This document shows positions 47,683 through 56,316 of a stretch of DNA of 64,000 bases, piece after piece. Below the pieces are notes generated by a model, which was not told the origin of the DNA, did no database searches, and saw only the letters and a list, made by a program, of their open reading frames with translations. A program made the translations under genes and the position numbers. This stretch comes from Solibacillus sp. FSL R7-0682 (GTDB lineage: Bacteria > Bacillota > Bacilli > Bacillales_A > Planococcaceae). The stretch lies in the NCBI RefSeq assembly GCF_038005985.1, contig NZ_JBBOUI010000001.1, forward strand, positions 3,120,001 to 3,184,000, given 5' to 3'. Every line of letters begins with the position of its first letter. Position 1 is the stretch's first letter.

Positions 47683-48450
47683 TTAGAATGGGAATTGGTT
47701 TAGCCATGCCCCGCCATCAAGTGTGATGCACTCTCCGTTTAAATAACTAGCTTTATCCGACATCATAAATGTTGCTAAATCTGCAATTTCTTCAGGTGTA
47801 CCTAGACGTTTTAGCGGAACAGAATTAATCGTGCGTTTCGCTTGCTCCTCTGATTCCCATAGTTTATCGGCACCACCTGTACGTTCAATCGGTCCAGGGG
47901 CAATTGCATTCACACGTATACCATATTGTCCGCCCCATTCCACTGCTAATGTGCGCGTAAGGGATAAGACTCCCGCCTTCGCTGCCGCCGAATGAACGAC
48001 TCCAGCACCAGCTCCCCAAGCATACGTTGCAACCATGTTGAGAATTGATCCTTTTATTCCTTTCTCAATCCAATAACGTCCTACTGCTGAGGAACAATAA
48101 AAGCTACCATTTAGCACGATATCAATAACTGCCTTCCAACCATTCGGTGATAGCTTTTCTGCATGTACTAAAAAATTTCCTGCAGCATTATTTACTAAAC
48201 CATCAACCTGTCCAAACTTGTCAACGGCGAAATCAAGCATTGCTTGAGCATGCTCAGGCTCACGAACATCCATTTGAAATGTTTCTATCGTTGAACCGAG
48301 CTGTAAAATTTCCTCTTTCGCCGAAGCTAACCGATCTGTATCGCGTCCTGTAATGACTACATTTGCCCCTTCTTGAACAAATTGTTTAGCCATCCCTAAG
48401 CCCATTCCACTTGAGCCACCTGTAATAATAATCGTTTTGTTTTGTAGCAT
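47683..48450 (-). CDS. fadH: 2,4-dienoyl-CoA reductase-like SDR (FadH)
   Basis: A 255-residue short-chain dehydrogenase. Cofactor motif TGGSSGMGLG at the N-terminus, NNAAGN, then the segment NMVATYAWGAGAGVVHSAAAKAG, in which the usual YxxxK is replaced by a HSAAAKAG-type segment, as in the 2,4-dienoyl-CoA reductase group (PECR/DECR) and Bacillus YkuF. Such enzymes help beta-oxidation of unsaturated fatty acids. Its position between the yku genes and cheV fits ykuF/fadH. The ATG follows AAAGGGGGAAG. Confidence 0.85.
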   Translation of the reverse strand: MLQNKTIIITGGSSGMGLGMAKQFVQEGANVVITGRDTDRLASAKEEILQLGSTIETFQMDVREPEHAQAMLDFAVDKFGQVDGLVNNAAGNFLVHAEKLSPNGWKAVIDIVLNGSFYCSSAVGRYWIEKGIKGSILNMVATYAWGAGAGVVHSAAAKAGVLSLTRTLAVEWGGQYGIRVNAIAPGPIERTGGADKLWESEEQAKRTINSVPLKRLGTPEEIADLATFMMSDKASYLNGECITLDGGAWLNQFPF

Positions 48451-48602
48451 TTTATTACTTCCCCCTTTATAAGAAATGAACAGCTATTCATAATTTCATT
48501 TTACTATAAAATGGGTATAATACCTACAAAAATATATTTTTTTCTGCTTTAAACATTTTTTCTAGAAATAATTATCATGCTTTAATAGCAGTTAATATTA
48601 CT

Positions 48603-50774
48603 TTATTCTTCTACAATCGTGCCTAACGATTCAATTAAAAATAGTTCCTGACTATTAATACGTAAATCACTATTGTGATCTTCTTTATAATGATATTTAC
48701 CATTAGAATCTTGAATACGTGCTTTTTGATTATCTTCTAATTGTGTCTCCATAATCCGTTGAATACGGTTTTTTATGTCCGTAGAATAAATAGGGAATAA
48801 GATTTCAACACGCTTAATCATATTACGAGTCATCATATCCGCAGATGATAAATAAATATTATTCTCGCCATTATGGTGAAACCAGAAAATACGAGAATGC
48901 TCCAAAAATCTCCCAACGATGCTTGTCACTGTGATATTTTCGCTAATACCAGGAATACCTGGGCGAATACAACAGATTCCACGAATAATCAGCTCAATTT
49001 TCACACCAGCAATGGATGCTTCATATAGCTTCATCATTAAATCCTTGTCTGTTAAAGAATTCATTTTTGCACGAATAAAGCCATTTCCAAACTGTTTGTG
49101 CAATTGAATTTCCTTATTAATTAAGTGAATAAATTCATCACGAATATCGAAGGGAGCAACAACTAAATGATGGAATTCCGGTTTTTCCGTGTAACCACTT
49201 AAATAATTAAAGAAATTGGTTGCATCAATACCAAATTCTTTATTTGAAGTAATAATGCCCATATCGGTATAAATTTTTGCCGTGGCATCATTATAATTCC
49301 CCGTGCCAAGATGTACGAAGCGCTCAATTTTCCCCTGACGGCGACGAACAACTAATGTAATTTTGGAATGAGTTTTTAAATTATTCATACCGTATATAAC
49401 TAAACAGCCTGCCTGCTCTAACTGTTTTGCCCAGTGCACGTTATTTTCCTCATCAAAGCGTGCTTTTAATTCGACTAATACTGTTACTTGTTTCCCATTT
49501 TCCGCAGCTTGCTTTAAAGCTTGAATGATTGGAGAATTTCCACTTACTCGATACAATGTTTGTTTAATGGCTAATACACTCGGATCCTCTGCTGCTTCTC
49601 CAATGAAATCAACAATCGGTGCAAAGGACTCATATGGATGGTGGAAAAATAAATCTTGGATTAAAGATTTTTCAAAAATTGTTTCGTCAGACTGTAAATC
49701 CTGTGGTGGCTGTGGAATAAAGCTTTCGTATTCCAAATGCTCACGTCCAGCTGAAATAGCCTTTACAAAGGCAAACATTGCTGTTAAATCAAGAGGACCA
49801 TCAATTTTAAAAACATCTGATTCTCCAATTTCAAATTCATCAAGTAAGTATTCTAATACATCATCATTCATCTCACCATCACGTACTTCTAGACGAGATC
49901 CAACGCCCCATTTTCGTTTTTTCAGCTCTTTTTCAATTTCAACAAGTAAATCTTGTGCGCCCTCTTCGTGAATGGTTAAATCTGCATTTCGTGTCAGACG
50001 AAATGCTTGTGTTGATTTCACCTTATATCCGAAGAACAAACGATCAATATTACTAGAAATGACATCTTCTAATAAGACAAAGACAGTTTCATCCTCTTTT
50101 GAAGGTACTTTTATGAAGCGTTCTAATACTGAGGGAACTTGCACAATGGCTACTTTTTCTATATTTTCATTATCTGATCCACTGTTTTCCAGCATAACAA
50201 GCAAGTTTAATGTCCGACCAAGAAGCGTTGGAAATGGGCGATATGCATCAACAGCGACAGGTGTTAATACAGGAAAAATGGTTTCTTCAAATAGCTCATT
50301 AATAAATTTTTTTTGCGCCACTGTCAATTGCTTTAAATCGCGTACAAAAACCTTTTCTTGCGGTAATAGTTCATGCATGAGATGACGGTATACTTCTGTT
50401 TGACGGCGTACTAATGCTTGTGTACGTTCAGCAATTTTTGTTAGCTGTTCTTTTGGCGTAAATCCCGACTTATTTTCAGGTTTGTGAAAGCCCGCTCTAA
50501 TTTGATCCTGTAATCCAGCTACACGAACCATAAAAAATTCATCTAAATTAGAGCTGAAAATTGCCAAAAACTTCAATCGCTCAAGTAACGGATTATCTTC
50601 ATCTTCCGCCTCTTCCAAAACTCGTTCATTGAAAGCTAACCAACTTAATTCTCGGTTATTATAATATTGAGGCTTCGCAATTTCCTCTAATAAATGTAAA
50701 TTAGATTTAAATTCTTTATGATTATCGTTATACTCTGATTCGAACACAGAATCAGCCTCTATATTGGTTGTCAT
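48603..50774 (-). CDS. ppk: Polyphosphate kinase
   Basis: PPK1 makes inorganic polyphosphate from ATP. The 723 residues include the N-terminal domain with NRELSWLAFNERVL, the head domain, and the two phospholipase D-like C-terminal domains with NNLKTHSKITLVV (autophosphorylated His region), FVHLGTGNYND, and IIRGICCIRPG. The extra N-terminal residues before YYNNRELSW are acidic and probably disordered. It lies 15 bases behind ppx, so the synthesising and degrading enzymes share one transcript, with ppx first. B. subtilis 168 lacks ppk, so this pair is a lineage trait. Confidence 0.96.
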   Translation of the reverse strand: MTTNIEADSVFESEYNDNHKEFKSNLHLLEEIAKPQYYNNRELSWLAFNERVLEEAEDEDNPLLERLKFLAIFSSNLDEFFMVRVAGLQDQIRAGFHKPENKSGFTPKEQLTKIAERTQALVRRQTEVYRHLMHELLPQEKVFVRDLKQLTVAQKKFINELFEETIFPVLTPVAVDAYRPFPTLLGRTLNLLVMLENSGSDNENIEKVAIVQVPSVLERFIKVPSKEDETVFVLLEDVISSNIDRLFFGYKVKSTQAFRLTRNADLTIHEEGAQDLLVEIEKELKKRKWGVGSRLEVRDGEMNDDVLEYLLDEFEIGESDVFKIDGPLDLTAMFAFVKAISAGREHLEYESFIPQPPQDLQSDETIFEKSLIQDLFFHHPYESFAPIVDFIGEAAEDPSVLAIKQTLYRVSGNSPIIQALKQAAENGKQVTVLVELKARFDEENNVHWAKQLEQAGCLVIYGMNNLKTHSKITLVVRRRQGKIERFVHLGTGNYNDATAKIYTDMGIITSNKEFGIDATNFFNYLSGYTEKPEFHHLVVAPFDIRDEFIHLINKEIQLHKQFGNGFIRAKMNSLTDKDLMMKLYEASIAGVKIELIIRGICCIRPGIPGISENITVTSIVGRFLEHSRIFWFHHNGENNIYLSSADMMTRNMIKRVEILFPIYSTDIKNRIQRIMETQLEDNQKARIQDSNGKYHYKEDHNSDLRINSQELFLIESLGTIVEE

Positions 50775-50789
50775 GTTTTTCCACCCTTC

Positions 50790-52319
50790 TTAGTCCTTGA
50801 AAATTAATTGAACATTTTTCTTAAACACCCGTTCAATATGCTTTTTTTGTTTTTCAGCTTGGGTCATTTCAGCAATGGCTCGTTCTGAAGTCGTTAGTTT
50901 AATTTGGATAATCTCATTTACTTGTTCAACTACTATCTTTTTTACAACATTGCGCTTTGTCATATTTAGCGCATACACAAATTTTAGTAATGCTCCAAAA
51001 TCTCGTAGCTTTTTCAATTCTTCCTTAGTTATCCAATGTTCAAAAGGTTGGGCAAAGCGTTGGAAATAATCTCGGTTTTTATAAGAAGCCAATAATGCTA
51101 GCTTTACACGATCCACATGCGATAATCCTTCTATCGATTGATTCGCAATTAAGTAGAACGTATGCTGACTTGATGAATCCAACTCTATATATTCGCCTAT
51201 TGCATAAACTCTTGCAGCCTTTTTTAAAAGATCTAAATCTAGCTCAAGAAATTCAAACATGCCTATTTGACAACATTCGCGATATAATTGTTCGGTCAAT
51301 TGTACAAGGGTAATAACTTCCTCTTCTTTACGACCATAAGCCAATGCTAATCGCCGGCCACTCTCATCAAAAACATTGTATTTATCATATGCTTGGGAAT
51401 TTCCTTGCAATACACGACTAATAATAAGCCCTTCTCGTAACCCTTTTTTGCTAATTTGAAACGTTTGTGATTCAACAACTGACATTAATGTAATAAACAC
51501 TTCAAGGGCAGGGACAATAATATCTGCACGATCTGACGATAAACCATCTAATCGTTTTAAATTTTCAAAAGAAAACTCCGATAAGCAATTACGTAATTCC
51601 ACTAAATCTGTGCGTTTCATTTCATATTGATGCACACCAGGTAATGGATAATTATGCTTCTGTTGATGGACTTGCGCTATATTACGAGCACTTCCACCAA
51701 TTGCAATGACGGGCAAACCGATATTTTTTATCCATTGTAAGGAAGAAAATTGTTCCTTTACGTAGGCTTTTAATTGTTCCTGCTCTTCAATATTAATCAT
51801 TGTCCCTTTTACAAACTTTTGCTTTAAAGAAACGGTACCAAATGGAAAGCTATATGTCCTTTGTAATTTTTTATTTACAAATAGTGTAATTTCAGTCGAC
51901 CCTCCTCCAATATCAATCGTTATAGCTGATGGTGTATCCATTGAATGTGCAACCGCAATAAAACCATAATAGGCTTCCTCTTCTTCAGTCAGAATATCAA
52001 TTTTTATTCCTGTTTCTTGTTTCATTCTTTCAATAATTTGTTCATTATTAATTGCTTGTCGAACAGCGGCAGTAGCAGCTGCCTTTACATCCGTCACATT
52101 ATAATCAGCTAAGATTAAGCGGAATGCAGTTAACGTATCCGCTAATAACTGAATGCCATCTTCGGACATCTCACCATTTGGTAAAAGGTATGTCCGTAAT
52201 CTAGCTACTGTTTTAATATTCCCGAACTCATGTAATCCTTCATTTTTATTATAAGAATATAATACAAGTCGAATCGTATTCGAGCCGATATCGATAATAG
52301 CCGTTTTTATATTTTTCAT
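50790..52319 (-). CDS. ppx: Exopolyphosphatase (Ppx/GppA family)
   Basis: Ppx removes terminal phosphates from polyphosphate. The 509-residue protein belongs to the actin-like ASKHA family: N-terminal phosphate loop IIDIGSNTIRLVLY, then TIDIGGGSTEITLF, GGSARNIA and a C-terminal HD-like helical domain (about 320-500). A GppA-type pppGpp phosphatase activity cannot be excluded. It is the first gene of the ppx-ppk operon. The upstream gap 52320-52493 shows no gene and no clear Pho box. Confidence 0.92.
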   Translation of the reverse strand: MKNIKTAIIDIGSNTIRLVLYSYNKNEGLHEFGNIKTVARLRTYLLPNGEMSEDGIQLLADTLTAFRLILADYNVTDVKAAATAAVRQAINNEQIIERMKQETGIKIDILTEEEEAYYGFIAVAHSMDTPSAITIDIGGGSTEITLFVNKKLQRTYSFPFGTVSLKQKFVKGTMINIEEQEQLKAYVKEQFSSLQWIKNIGLPVIAIGGSARNIAQVHQQKHNYPLPGVHQYEMKRTDLVELRNCLSEFSFENLKRLDGLSSDRADIIVPALEVFITLMSVVESQTFQISKKGLREGLIISRVLQGNSQAYDKYNVFDESGRRLALAYGRKEEEVITLVQLTEQLYRECCQIGMFEFLELDLDLLKKAARVYAIGEYIELDSSSQHTFYLIANQSIEGLSHVDRVKLALLASYKNRDYFQRFAQPFEHWITKEELKKLRDFGALLKFVYALNMTKRNVVKKIVVEQVNEIIQIKLTTSERAIAEMTQAEKQKKHIERVFKKNVQLIFKD

Positions 52320-52493
52320 AGCCTTCTGTCACTTCTTTCTTCTATTCATCCGACTTACTCTACGTAAATTATTTAGACAGTTCATTTATGATGTTTTTAT
52401 TTAAATATTCAGATACTTCACCGTATTAGAAAGTACATTTTTAATTACCGGCTCTAAAACACATGGATATATTGCTATTCGTTCATACAGTAT

Positions 52494-52531
52494 AAAAAAA
52501 GTCGGAATTACTTTTTCAAGTATCCGACTTT
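52494..52531 (-). terminator. Terminator after cheV
   Basis: On the minus strand AAAGTCGGA and TCCGACTTT pair, with a second inner ACTT/AAGT stem, followed by TTTTTTT. Confidence 0.88.
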
Positions 52532-52582
52532 ACCTATATTTTATACATTTTTATGTATTGCTTCAATTGTGAAAAGTAAAAT

Positions 52583-53488
52583 TTACAAAATCAACTTATC
52601 CATGCGTAAAATTAATTCTGCAATTTCTGGTTTTGAAATTTGATCTTCCGCCCCCACTTGATCACCTTTATGACGTAAATCATCCGTAATTAAGCTTGAA
52701 AATATAATAACTGGAAGCTTTTGAAGATCTGGATGAGATTTAATTTTTTTTGTCAAATGATGCCCGTCCATTTGTGGCATTTCAATGTCAGTAACAACCA
52801 TTTGTACATGCTTTTCAATGTTTTTATCAGCCTTCACTAGTGCTTCTAAATACTCATAGGCATCACGACCGTTTTCGAAAAACTCCGTATTGACATAACC
52901 GGCCTCGCCCATTGTATCAAATAATAACTTTCGTAATAATGGTGAATCTTCCGCGATAACAACTTTTTTCTCTGAACGATCACGTTTTCCAAGTTTTTTA
53001 ACTGAATCCACACTAATACCTGATTCTGGATTAATATCAACCATAATCTTCTCAAAGTCTAATAATAAAATCATTTCCTCATTGTACTTAATTACACCAA
53101 TTACTTGAGAAGTCCCCCCTTGATACATGTCAGAAGGCTTTTCAATTTGATCCCAAGAAATGCGGTGAATTTGAGTTACATTATCTACGTGGAATACTAC
53201 ACGCTGCTTATTGAATTCAGCTACGATATATTTTTGTTGCGGATTACGATTATTTGTTGGGATACCTAATACTTTTAACATATCTACAACGGGTAAAACC
53301 TCTCCACGTAATTGAATAATACCTTCTACATGAGGATGTGCATGCGGAATAAATGTTACTGGGATTGGTTGAATAATTTCTTTAACCTTAATTACATTAA
53401 TTCCAAATTTATTATTTGCCACTTCAAATTCAACAATTTCAAGTTCATTTGTGCCACTTTCTAGTAAAATCCCTTTATGATTTTCCAA
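52583..53488 (-). CDS. cheV: Chemotaxis coupling and response protein CheV
   Basis: CheV joins a CheW-like coupling domain to a receiver domain and tunes the receptor-CheA complex in Bacillus chemotaxis. The 301 residues have a CheW domain (about 15-155, with GIIQLRGEVLPVVDM) and a CheY-like domain (about 174-301) with acidic pocket Glu180/Asp181, phosphorylation site Asp234 (VVTDIEMPQMDG) and Lys of IFSSLITDD.. SKPE. The start is TTG at 53488 with AAGGAGAGG six bases before it. It implies that the host is motile. Position matches B. subtilis cheV. Confidence 0.95.
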   Translation of the reverse strand: MENHKGILLESGTNELEIVEFEVANNKFGINVIKVKEIIQPIPVTFIPHAHPHVEGIIQLRGEVLPVVDMLKVLGIPTNNRNPQQKYIVAEFNKQRVVFHVDNVTQIHRISWDQIEKPSDMYQGGTSQVIGVIKYNEEMILLLDFEKIMVDINPESGISVDSVKKLGKRDRSEKKVVIAEDSPLLRKLLFDTMGEAGYVNTEFFENGRDAYEYLEALVKADKNIEKHVQMVVTDIEMPQMDGHHLTKKIKSHPDLQKLPVIIFSSLITDDLRHKGDQVGAEDQISKPEIAELILRMDKLIL

Positions 53489-53603
53489 AGTACACCTCTC
53501 CTTCCAAATTCCTATGTTCTCTATACAGATATTGTATCATAGGGTATACAAATCTCCTATAAAGGTTTCATAAAAAACAATAAGAAAATTAACCTATCTA
53601 AAA

Positions 53604-54470
53604 TTATTGATAGAATTTTAATAACGCTTGTGTACCATTATCTCCGTAACCTTCCTCTAGCAATTTATCGTACATAGATTTTGCTAGGCTTAACCCTGGT
53701 AACTGTAAATTCATACGTTCTGCTTCATCTAACGCAATTTTCATGTCCTTAATAATATGTTTAATATAAAACCCTGGTTCAAAATCGCCATTTAACATCC
53801 TTGGTGCTAAATTGCTTAACGACCAAGAGCCTGCCGCTCCAGCAGTAATAGAGCGTAAAACATCTTCCATTTTTAATCCAGCATTTAATCCATATGCAAT
53901 AGACTCACAAACCCCAATCATTCCAGACGCTATCGCAATTTGATTACACATTTTCGTATGTTGACCCGCACCAGCAGCACCTTGGTAAACAATATTTTGA
54001 CCAAATACCTCAAAAATTGGCTTTAATTGCTCAAAAATTTCATGATCTCCACCAACCATTAATGATAACGTCCCATTTTGAGCGCCGACATCCCCGCCAG
54101 AAACAGGAGCGTCTATACTATGTACACCTAATTCTAGTGCTTGCTCATAAAGCTTCTTTGCTAAAGTTGGTTCAGAAGTTGTCATGTCGACAACAATCGT
54201 TCCTCGTTTTGCAACAGAGAAAATTCCATTTGGTCCAGCATATACTTCCTCTACATCTTTCGGATACCCTACCATTGTAAAAATTATTTGTTGATCCTTA
54301 CAGGCTTCCGCTGGCGTATTAGACCATTTTGCACCTAATTGTATTAATGCTTCAGCTTTACTTTTTGTACGTGTATAAATTGTTACCTCATGTCCTGCAT
54401 TTAATAAATGTTTTACAATACTTGATCCCATAACACCTGTACCAATGAAACCAATTTTTTTATTTACCAT
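53604..54470 (-). CDS. ykwC: 3-hydroxyisobutyrate dehydrogenase-family reductase (YkwC)
   Basis: A 288-residue NAD(P)-dependent beta-hydroxyacid dehydrogenase. The Rossmann domain begins IGFIGTGVMGSSIVKHLL, followed by DAPVSGGDVGAQNGTLSLMVGG and the catalytic-Lys region GQHTKMCNQ, then the helical C-terminal domain. Substrates in this family include 3-hydroxyisobutyrate, tartronate semialdehyde and glyoxylate; none is fixed here. I start at the ATG at 54470, with GAGGGGG eight bases before it; a longer frame from 54500 would read through the ribosome site. Length and place match B. subtilis ykwC. Confidence 0.9.
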   Translation of the reverse strand: MVNKKIGFIGTGVMGSSIVKHLLNAGHEVTIYTRTKSKAEALIQLGAKWSNTPAEACKDQQIIFTMVGYPKDVEEVYAGPNGIFSVAKRGTIVVDMTTSEPTLAKKLYEQALELGVHSIDAPVSGGDVGAQNGTLSLMVGGDHEIFEQLKPIFEVFGQNIVYQGAAGAGQHTKMCNQIAIASGMIGVCESIAYGLNAGLKMEDVLRSITAGAAGSWSLSNLAPRMLNGDFEPGFYIKHIIKDMKIALDEAERMNLQLPGLSLAKSMYDKLLEEGYGDNGTQALLKFYQ

Positions 54471-54580
54471 CTTCAATTCCCCCTCGGTATTTTCTTTCAT
54501 TTTAACAAACTCCCCCTAAACTTCAATGTCAGAAAAATTCGAGAACAATTATAATGTTACATATTTTTACAATTAAAAAT

Positions 54581-54617
54581 AAAAAAGAGAGTAGGAGCGT
54601 ATTGGCGCTCCTACTCT
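54581..54617 (-). terminator. Terminator after the Spo0E-like gene
   Basis: A perfect 12-base stem AGAGTAGGAGCG / CGCTCCTACTCT with a 6-base loop; on the minus strand it is followed by CTTTTTTATTTTT. Confidence 0.9.
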
Positions 54618-54700
54618 TAAAGGGGGAAATGAGAATGTTGCTGTGTTCAAAAATAGAATTCCCCTATTATTTGATTTATAAACATAAAATATATAAAAAA

Positions 54701-54901
54701 TTAATTTCTCTTCTGATTATGTTTAAAGTACGGTTGTAATTGAGTTTGAAAACCTTGTCTCTCCTCGAAGGCGTTCATCAATCGATCAACCTGTTTACTA
54801 AGTTGTAGTGTTTTTTGACTTCTTAATCCATTTTCAATTCCTGATTTAATCATCAACTGTCGCATTAACTCTAGTTCGATTAATAATGCATCATCCACCA
54901 T
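54701..54901 (-). CDS. Spo0E-family aspartyl-phosphate phosphatase
   Basis: A 66-residue helical-hairpin protein that matches the Spo0E/YnzD/YisI family. The motif SKQVD (Ser35, Asp39) in TLQLSKQVDRLM is the conserved SxxxD catalytic signature, preceded by the typical IELELMRQLMIKSGIENGLRS. These proteins dephosphorylate Spo0A-P and delay sporulation. The ATG lies four bases after AAGGAGG (next in-frame codon GTG has a better distance). The gene has a strong promoter with a 0A-type box upstream and its own terminator. It supports a sporulating host. Confidence 0.9.
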   Translation of the reverse strand: MVDDALLIELELMRQLMIKSGIENGLRSQKTLQLSKQVDRLMNAFEERQGFQTQLQPYFKHNQKRN

Positions 54902-54931
54902 TCTTCCTCCTTAAGGTGTCACTTTCCCATT

Positions 54932-54960
54932 ATTATACTAGTATTAAACAGTTCATTCAA
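54932..54960 (-). promoter_or_regulatory. Sigma-A promoter of the Spo0E-like gene
   Basis: On the minus strand TTGAAT and a perfect TATAAT are 17 bases apart, 30 bases before the start codon. Confidence 0.7.
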
Positions 54961-54978
54961 AAAATTCCTATGGCAAAA

Positions 54979-54985
54979 TTCGACA
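54979..54985 (-). promoter_or_regulatory. 0A-box-like site upstream of the Spo0E-like gene
   Basis: TGTCGAA on the minus strand matches the Spo0A recognition heptamer exactly and sits about 18 bases upstream of the -35 box. Chance occurrence is quite possible, since several such heptamers are expected by chance in a 64-kb window. Confidence 0.35.
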
Positions 54986-54989
54986 TAGA

Positions 54990-55178
54990 TTAAGCTCTTG
55001 GCTTTTGTAAAAATGTATAAATCACGTCTCCACCTTGTTTTGCTTCACCACGAAAATGTTTGAATTTGTCATCTTTTAGCAAATGTTCACGAAATTGTAA
55101 GAATTCTTCCTTCTTTATTACAATTGATTCTACATTTCCATTTTTTAATTGATTTAACATCTCTTTATAATCATTCAT
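54990..55178 (-). CDS. Small basic hypothetical protein
   Basis: A 62-residue soluble protein with alternating charged and hydrophobic residues (EFLQFREHLLKDDKFKHFRGEAKQGG) and no Cys or membrane segment. I have seen similar small proteins in Bacillales but cannot name the family. The ATG is ten bases after TGGAG. It lies 88 bases upstream of the Spo0E-like gene and in the same direction, with that gene's promoter in between. Confidence 0.7.
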   Translation of the reverse strand: MNDYKEMLNQLKNGNVESIVIKKEEFLQFREHLLKDDKFKHFRGEAKQGGDVIYTFLQKPRA

Positions 55179-55293
55179 ATAGAATTAACTCCATTCATGT
55201 GATATAAATTTAATTTTAACCAACATTCAATATAACAAATCTGAATATTTAATTGAAATAAATCCTACTAAATTCATATTTATAATAAAAACA

Positions 55294-55322
55294 TTCAAAA
55301 TTCACTAATATTATAGTATAAT
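55294..55322 (+). promoter_or_regulatory. Candidate promoter of ykvS
   Basis: TTCAAA and TATAAT are separated by 17 bases, 46 bases upstream of the ykvS start. Confidence 0.55.
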
Positions 55323-55368
55323 TTCAAACAAATTGTTAATTATTAGTCGATGAAAGGGCTGACTGCGA

Positions 55369-55554
55369 ATGAAGGTTGCGGAAGTTGGAAATATTATCGA
55401 GTTTAAAGATGGACTAAAAGGAATTGTTGAAAAAGTAAATGAAAATTCGGTAATTGTTGATATTACGATTATGGATAATTTTCATGAATTAGAGATGGAA
55501 GAAAAGACGGTTGTAAATCATAAACGCTATAAAATATTAACGAATCATGAATAA
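55369..55554 (+). CDS. ykvS: YkvS family protein (DUF2187)
   Basis: A 61-residue protein that fits DUF2187 (YkvS): an SH3-like beta barrel suggested by GNIIEFKDGLKGIVEKVNEN followed by VIVDITIMDNF and VVNHKRYKIL. Function is unknown; the fold suggests RNA or protein binding. The ATG has AAAGGGCTGACTGCGA in front, a weak ribosome site. It has its own promoter and terminator. Confidence 0.88.
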   Translation: MKVAEVGNIIEFKDGLKGIVEKVNENSVIVDITIMDNFHELEMEEKTVVNHKRYKILTNHE

Positions 55555-55569
55555 TTTTAATTCAAATTA

Positions 55570-55610
55570 CCCTTTTTAACATCGATGAGATGATAAAAGG
55601 GGTTTTTTTT
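55570..55610 (+). terminator. Terminator after ykvS
   Basis: CCCTTTTTAACATC and GATGATAAAAGGGG form an imperfect stem followed by eight T. Confidence 0.88.
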
Positions 55611-55641
55611 GATACGATACGTAAAAGGAGGTAAATAAACG

Positions 55642-56253
55642 ATGAAAAACAATAAACAAACGATAATACTCCTTCTGGCATTAGTTTTTATTTACAGTAT
55701 GATGTACTATACCTTTACTGAAAAAGCTATTTTTTGGTATTTATATGCCTTTACACTACTAGTTGGTATTGCAATTGCATTACTATCTGGAAAATTTGAA
55801 GATCGGATTCCTACATGGCAATATTTAATTTTTGGGATTGGATACGGTACAATTACATATGGTCTTGTAAAAATAGGCTATATCCTACTACCGTATATAG
55901 ATTCAGGTGTAACAAGGGAAATAGCTAAATTTATTGATGTTTATGGTCCCAAAAACATTTTCCACTATTTATTATTAATCTTTATTGTTGCAGCGGGTGA
56001 AGAAATGTTTTGGAGAGGCTATGTACAACAACAATTAAAACGTTATACGTCAACATTCTGGGCGGTAGTAATAACAGCACTTTTATTTTCGCTCGCCTTA
56101 GCCATTAGTGGCTTTATTCCAGGTGCTATTGCAGCCATTGTTGCTGGCCTTTTATGGGGTGCATTATATGAGTGGAAAAAAAGCTTACCTTTAATCATTG
56201 TGGCCCATGTTGTCTTTACTTTATTATTATTTTTAGTATTACCTATAGTTTAA
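55642..56253 (+). CDS. CPBP-family membrane protein lacking the motif-2 histidine
   Basis: A 203-residue polytopic protein of the CPBP (Abi/CAAX-processing) family with about six helices. Motif 1 is GEEMFWRG (Glu120, Glu121, Arg125) and the C-terminal motif His is His189 (IVAHVVFT). The second motif, normally FxxxH, reads FSLAL (149-153), so the middle His is replaced by Leu. Either it is not a protease or its active site is rearranged. Relatives act in prenyl-protein processing, bacteriocin immunity or regulated proteolysis. The ATG follows AAAGGAGG. Confidence 0.83.
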   Translation: MKNNKQTIILLLALVFIYSMMYYTFTEKAIFWYLYAFTLLVGIAIALLSGKFEDRIPTWQYLIFGIGYGTITYGLVKIGYILLPYIDSGVTREIAKFIDVYGPKNIFHYLLLIFIVAAGEEMFWRGYVQQQLKRYTSTFWAVVITALLFSLALAISGFIPGAIAAIVAGLLWGALYEWKKSLPLIIVAHVVFTLLLFLVLPIV

Positions 56254-56316
56254 TTTAATCACATCAGAAACTTATCAAAACCTACAATCGTCTTTACAAC
56301 TAAAGGAGGATTTACC

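Noticed and set aside
54554-54739. Plus-strand frame of 61 codons, with a GGGGG site before an inner ATG at about 54634
   Set aside because: It runs through the terminator of the Spo0E-like gene and overlaps that gene's 3' end antisense; I see no promoter.
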